Shown: in pieces, positions 55,102 to 57,617 of the stretch
How the letters are laid out: the number at the start of each line of letters is the position of its first letter
Numbering within the stretch: position 1 is the stretch's first letter
NCBI GenBank assembly: GCA_018715525.1
Contig: DVLL01000024.1
Coordinates: forward strand, 1-57,617
DNA from: Candidatus Faeciplasma pullistercoris
GTDB taxonomy: Bacteria; Bacillota; Clostridia; Oscillospirales; Ruminococcaceae
Reading direction: 5' to 3'
Length of the DNA stretch: 57,617 nucleotides
Made by a program: the position numbers and the translations under genes
The notes under the pieces: generated by a model
Databases searched by the model: none
The model's input: the letters and a program-made list of their open reading frames with translations, nothing else
What the model was told of the DNA's origin: nothing

Positions 55102-55302
55102 ATGGCGGGAAGCGGCACAGTTGCAGGCAAAAAGGCGGGACGCCTTTTTGCCTGCCCCGCGGCGGCTGCCCCGCGGCAGCCGCCGCGCTTCTGCGCGCAA
55201 GCCTGCCGGCTGTGCCGGCAGGCATCAAAAGCCAGTTGGCTTTTGATGCCATGCGAGCGTCCTTGGCGCTCGCGGCTTGCGCTGAAGCTGTGCCGCGCCA
55301 TG
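55102..55302. repeat. Cluster of nested perfect palindromes (multibranched element)
   Basis: An outer 15-bp stem with a 5-base bulge (55102-55120 with 55288-55302) encloses: a perfect 15-bp hairpin 55123-55155 (loop GGA); a perfect 13-bp hairpin 55158-55187; an inner 9-bp stem 55195-55203 with 55274-55282; a perfect 10-bp hairpin 55201-55223; a perfect 14-bp hairpin 55221-55250 with a 2-base loop; and a 7-bp hairpin 55253-55273. Nearly every base can pair. No protein gene fits. It lies between convergent genes. Confidence 0.75.
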
Positions 55303-55346
55303 GCTTTGCCCTTGCCTTTGCCCATGCCTATTTCAAAGCTCTGCTG

Positions 55347-56075
55347 TTATATCTCTGCGGCGCCGTCTTGACCGCCGTCAGGCGGGTAACCATACCCGTC
55401 CTCGCCTTCACTGCCGAACTCATCGAAGCTGTCAAACTCGCTCGGAGTCTTCCCCTCGCCTTTTTCATAGGGCAGCCTGCCGAGTATCTCAAAGGCGTTG
55501 GCGGTCTGCCAGAGCTGAGCGGTGACTAAAACGGTATAGCCCTCGCAGAAGTCGCAGACCAGCTCGTTTGGCTTGAATTTCGGAAGCCCGAAGCAGCTCA
55601 GGATATTCATTATGATTCCGCCGTGGGTGACTACAGCCGCGCTCTTGTAGCCGTTTTTCATCATGTCCTCGACTATGAAGGCAACGCCCTCATAGCAGCG
55701 CTGCACAACGCTGCGCATGCTCTCTCCGTGCGGAGCCGGGTTGTCAAGTCCTCCCTTGAGAAACTGTGCGTAGTCCGGTCTGCCCATCAGCTCGGACGCT
55801 TTTTTCCCCTCAAAGTCGCCTAGATTCATCTCCCTCAGCTCAGGAACTATCCTTGCGTACCCCTCCGGGTATATAAACGAGGCGGTGGCTATACACCTTT
55901 TGAGAGGGCTGACATACACCTTGTCGACATCGGGGTAGATAAAGTCCTTTAGCTTTTTGTCAAGCTCCCGCCTGCCCCGCTGCGACACCGGCGACTCGGT
56001 GATGCCTATATATTTGCCCTCCTCATTTGCCTCGGTGATGGCGTGGCGAATAAAATGTATCCTGTAACCCTGCAT
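55347..56075 (-). CDS. Histidine phosphatase family protein
   Basis: 242 residues. Active-site residues of the branch-1 phosphoglycerate-mutase-like family are in place: Arg10-His11 (FIRHA), Arg60 (SPLKRC), Glu82 (ELREMNLGDFEG) and His151 (VVTHGG). It would dephosphorylate a small phospho-compound; the substrate cannot be read, although cobalamin-type or phosphosugar phosphatases look similar. The C-terminal 35 residues are acidic, Gly-rich and low complexity (DSFDEFGSEGEDGYGYPPDGGQDG), unusual for the family. It is convergent with the palindrome cluster. Confidence 0.9.
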   Translation of the reverse strand: MQGYRIHFIRHAITEANEEGKYIGITESPVSQRGRRELDKKLKDFIYPDVDKVYVSPLKRCIATASFIYPEGYARIVPELREMNLGDFEGKKASELMGRPDYAQFLKGGLDNPAPHGESMRSVVQRCYEGVAFIVEDMMKNGYKSAAVVTHGGIIMNILSCFGLPKFKPNELVCDFCEGYTVLVTAQLWQTANAFEILGRLPYEKGEGKTPSEFDSFDEFGSEGEDGYGYPPDGGQDGAAEI

Positions 56076-56178
56076 ATTGTCCTCCTGAATGGTATGTTAT
56101 CCGGTTTATGCGTGTAAATCTACATTCTTCACAAATTTCCGGCTTTAATTTCATCAAAAATGATGCGGCAAATCTCAC

Positions 56179-56207
56179 TTTACAAGCAGTAAAATCCGTT
56201 GTATAAT
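56179..56207 (+). promoter_or_regulatory. Sigma-A promoter of the XRE-type regulator gene
   Basis: TTTACA (56179-56184), 17 bases and TATAAT (56202-56207). Confidence 0.85.
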
Positions 56208-56253
56208 ATTCAATACGTTAACAGTCGGGTCTGACGAAAAAGAGGTGGAAAGA

Positions 56254-56979
56254 GTGAATTCCGAGTTTTCAAGAATAATGACCCTATTAAGAAAAGAAAG
56301 AAAGATTTCACAGAAGAAGGCCGCCGAGGATCTCGGCATCTCTCAGGGGCTGCTGTCCCACTATGAAAAGGGAAAGCGTGAGTGCGGTCTTGAGTTTTTG
56401 GTTCGCGCCGCGGACTACTACAGCGTTTCCTGCGACTATCTCTTGGGTCGCTCTCCCGAGCCTCAGGGGAAGACCATATCCATATCCGAGCTGCCGGACG
56501 ACGACCCGAACCACCGTGACAAGGTGACGCCCGGAACGGTTATGATAGCGTTCAACAAAAAGCTCATTGTAAATTCGATAAACGTGCTTTTCTCGCTTTT
56601 GTCAGGCTTCCGCTCAGCCACTGTCATAAGGGAGGTTTCAAACTACCTCACGCTCGCTGTATACAAGGCTTTTCGGTATGTATACTCCGCGAACAGGTCG
56701 AACGACGAGAACTTCTTCATGATAGATAAAAGAGCCGCCGCATGCGGCTGCGACGCCGCTATGAGCGTGGCGCAGGCAAAGCTTTCAGCCGCCGTTAACG
56801 GGGTCAGGCTTGAGGGAGAGGACGCTGTGGAGGAAGCAGACGGCGTTTACGAGGCTCCCCAGATAAGCACCCAGAGCCTTGCCAAGGATTTTCCTCAGTA
56901 TTATTCCTCCGCCGTCAACCTGATTAAAAACAGCGAGTCGAAGATAAAAGCGGTCAGCTTTGAGCATTCCGGCAAGTAG
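56254..56979 (+). CDS. XRE-family transcriptional regulator with C-terminal domain of unknown function
   Basis: 241 residues from the GTG at 56254, set by GAGGTGG; a GTG at 56245 is less well placed. The N-terminal helix-turn-helix (RKERKISQKKAAEDLGISQGLLSHYEKGKRECGLEFLVRAADYYSVSCDYLLGRS) is classic. The remaining about 165 residues are mostly helical and unassigned, perhaps sensing or oligomerising. Its targets are unknown; it is not next to phage genes, so a host regulator is likely. Confidence 0.88.
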   Translation: MNSEFSRIMTLLRKERKISQKKAAEDLGISQGLLSHYEKGKRECGLEFLVRAADYYSVSCDYLLGRSPEPQGKTISISELPDDDPNHRDKVTPGTVMIAFNKKLIVNSINVLFSLLSGFRSATVIREVSNYLTLAVYKAFRYVYSANRSNDENFFMIDKRAAACGCDAAMSVAQAKLSAAVNGVRLEGEDAVEEADGVYEAPQISTQSLAKDFPQYYSSAVNLIKNSESKIKAVSFEHSGK

Positions 56980-57043
56980 CCGGACAGGCTTGTCTTGCGC
57001 CTTGACAGCGGAGCGCCATGCTTTGACATAGGAGTTTATACCG

Positions 57044-57078
57044 GTCCGGAGCCTGCTCGGCCTCCGGACTTTTTATTT
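57044..57078 (+). terminator. Terminator of the XRE-type regulator gene
   Basis: The arms GTCCGGAG and CTCCGGAC are followed by TTTTTATTTTG. Confidence 0.88.
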
Positions 57079-57169
57079 TGCCGATTCATTGTAGCACATA
57101 TTTCTCGTTATTTCAACCGCGCGTGGAGCCGGCTTTGGGATATTGCCCAAATTTTCACCGGATTGTAAT

Positions 57170-57198
57170 TTGACATACCGGTCTGCTTGGAGTATACT
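57170..57198 (+). promoter_or_regulatory. Sigma-A promoter of secA
   Basis: TTGACA (57170-57175), 17 bases and TATACT (57193-57198), about 100 bases before the ATG. Confidence 0.85.
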
Positions 57199-57296
57199 AT
57201 TACCATTGCGTATTATAACTATAACAATATCTGCCGGCAGGCGGAAGCGGTTTTGCCTGTCCGGCTTAGACGGTTCAAGAGAAAGGAATCGATTAA

Positions 57297-57617
57297 ATGG
57301 GAATCTTAGATAAAATTTTCGGCACCTACAGCGACAAGGAGCTCAAAAGGATAGAGCCGATAAAGGAAAAGGTGCTCTCGCTCGAGGAAAAGTACAAGAG
57401 CTATTCCGACTCGGAGCTTGCCGGCGAGACTGTCCGCTTTAAGTCGGAGCTTGCCTCCGGAAAGACGCTTGACGACATCATGCCGGAGGCGCTTGCCGTC
57501 TGCCGCGAGGCGGCAGCGAGAGTTTTGGGAAAGAGGGCGTTCCCCGTCCAGATACTCGGAGCGATAGTTTTGCATCAGGGCAGGATAGCCGAGATGAAGA
57601 CCGGCGATGGCAAGACG
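57297..57617 (+). CDS. secA: Preprotein translocase ATPase SecA (N-terminal part)
   Basis: The first 107 residues only; the gene runs off the window. MGILDKIFGTYSDKELKRIEPIKEKVLSLEEKY, the segment ALAVCREAAARVLGKRAFPVQILGAIVLHQGRIAEMKTGDGKT and the beginning of Walker A (TGDGKT) are typical of SecA. It drives protein export through SecYEG. ATG at 57297 with GAAAGGA upstream. Confidence 0.95.
   Translation, partial: MGILDKIFGTYSDKELKRIEPIKEKVLSLEEKYKSYSDSELAGETVRFKSELASGKTLDDIMPEALAVCREAAARVLGKRAFPVQILGAIVLHQGRIAEMKTGDGKT

Noticed and set aside
55102-55371. 89-codon frame across the palindrome cluster
   Set aside because: Its composition is dictated by the palindromes and it runs into the 3' end of the histidine phosphatase gene.

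Overview
The window looks like a chromosome segment of an anaerobic, spore-forming, low-to-medium GC Clostridia, most like Oscillospirales/Ruminococcaceae. The evidence is a one-chain pyruvate:ferredoxin oxidoreductase, the germination protease gpr next to rpsT, spoVG, a BclA-like collagen protein, a T-box in front of hisS-aspS, and the clostridial gene orders ylxM-ffh-rpsP-khpA-rimM-trmD and mreB-mreC-mreD-mrdA-mgsA. This assignment is inference; no rRNA gene is present. Most genes are core housekeeping genes and many have near-consensus sigma-A promoters with 17-bp spacers.

Layout. 1-920: an AT-rich fragment with a four-helix-bundle protein and a P-loop kinase gene broken after about 50 codons. 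922-3347 (minus): a glycosyltransferase and a collagen-like exosporium-type protein, probably one sporulation unit. 3556-10316: nifJ, a lipoprotein, rpsT, gpr, acpP and a NUDIX hydrolase. 10454-13578: spoVG, then murC-lexA-NUDIX. 13670-19022 (minus): a CdaR/PucR-type regulator, then ftsE-ftsX-M23 hydrolase-S41-like protein, a cell-separation module. 19365-23888 (minus): HPr, then the SRP/ribosome-maturation operon. 24214-32945 (minus): mreB-mreC-mreD-mrdA-mgsA, then a T-box leader and hisS-aspS. 33253-37292: degV, a ClC channel and a PlsC-like acyltransferase with a zinc ribbon.

37501-48857 is the most unusual part. A complete MBOAT O-acyltransferase plus DHHW/AlgX-like pair lies at 38191-40770. 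About 4.5 kb further on, after proS and an HtrA protease, lies a second pair that appears paralogous but degenerate. Its MBOAT-like member has lost both conserved His motifs. Its partner keeps only the N-terminal part of the DHHW protein, fused to a linker and two SH3 domains. It is followed by a radical SAM gene overlapping by one base.

49286-52617 carries two paralogous solute-binding lipoproteins without permease genes. 52802-52921 is a 39-residue membrane protein. 53255-55006 is a flippase plus a PC4/YdbC-type protein, followed by a striking 200-bp cluster of nested perfect palindromes at 55102-55302. The window ends with a histidine phosphatase, an XRE regulator and the start of secA. 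No tRNA, rRNA, insertion sequence or CRISPR array was seen.
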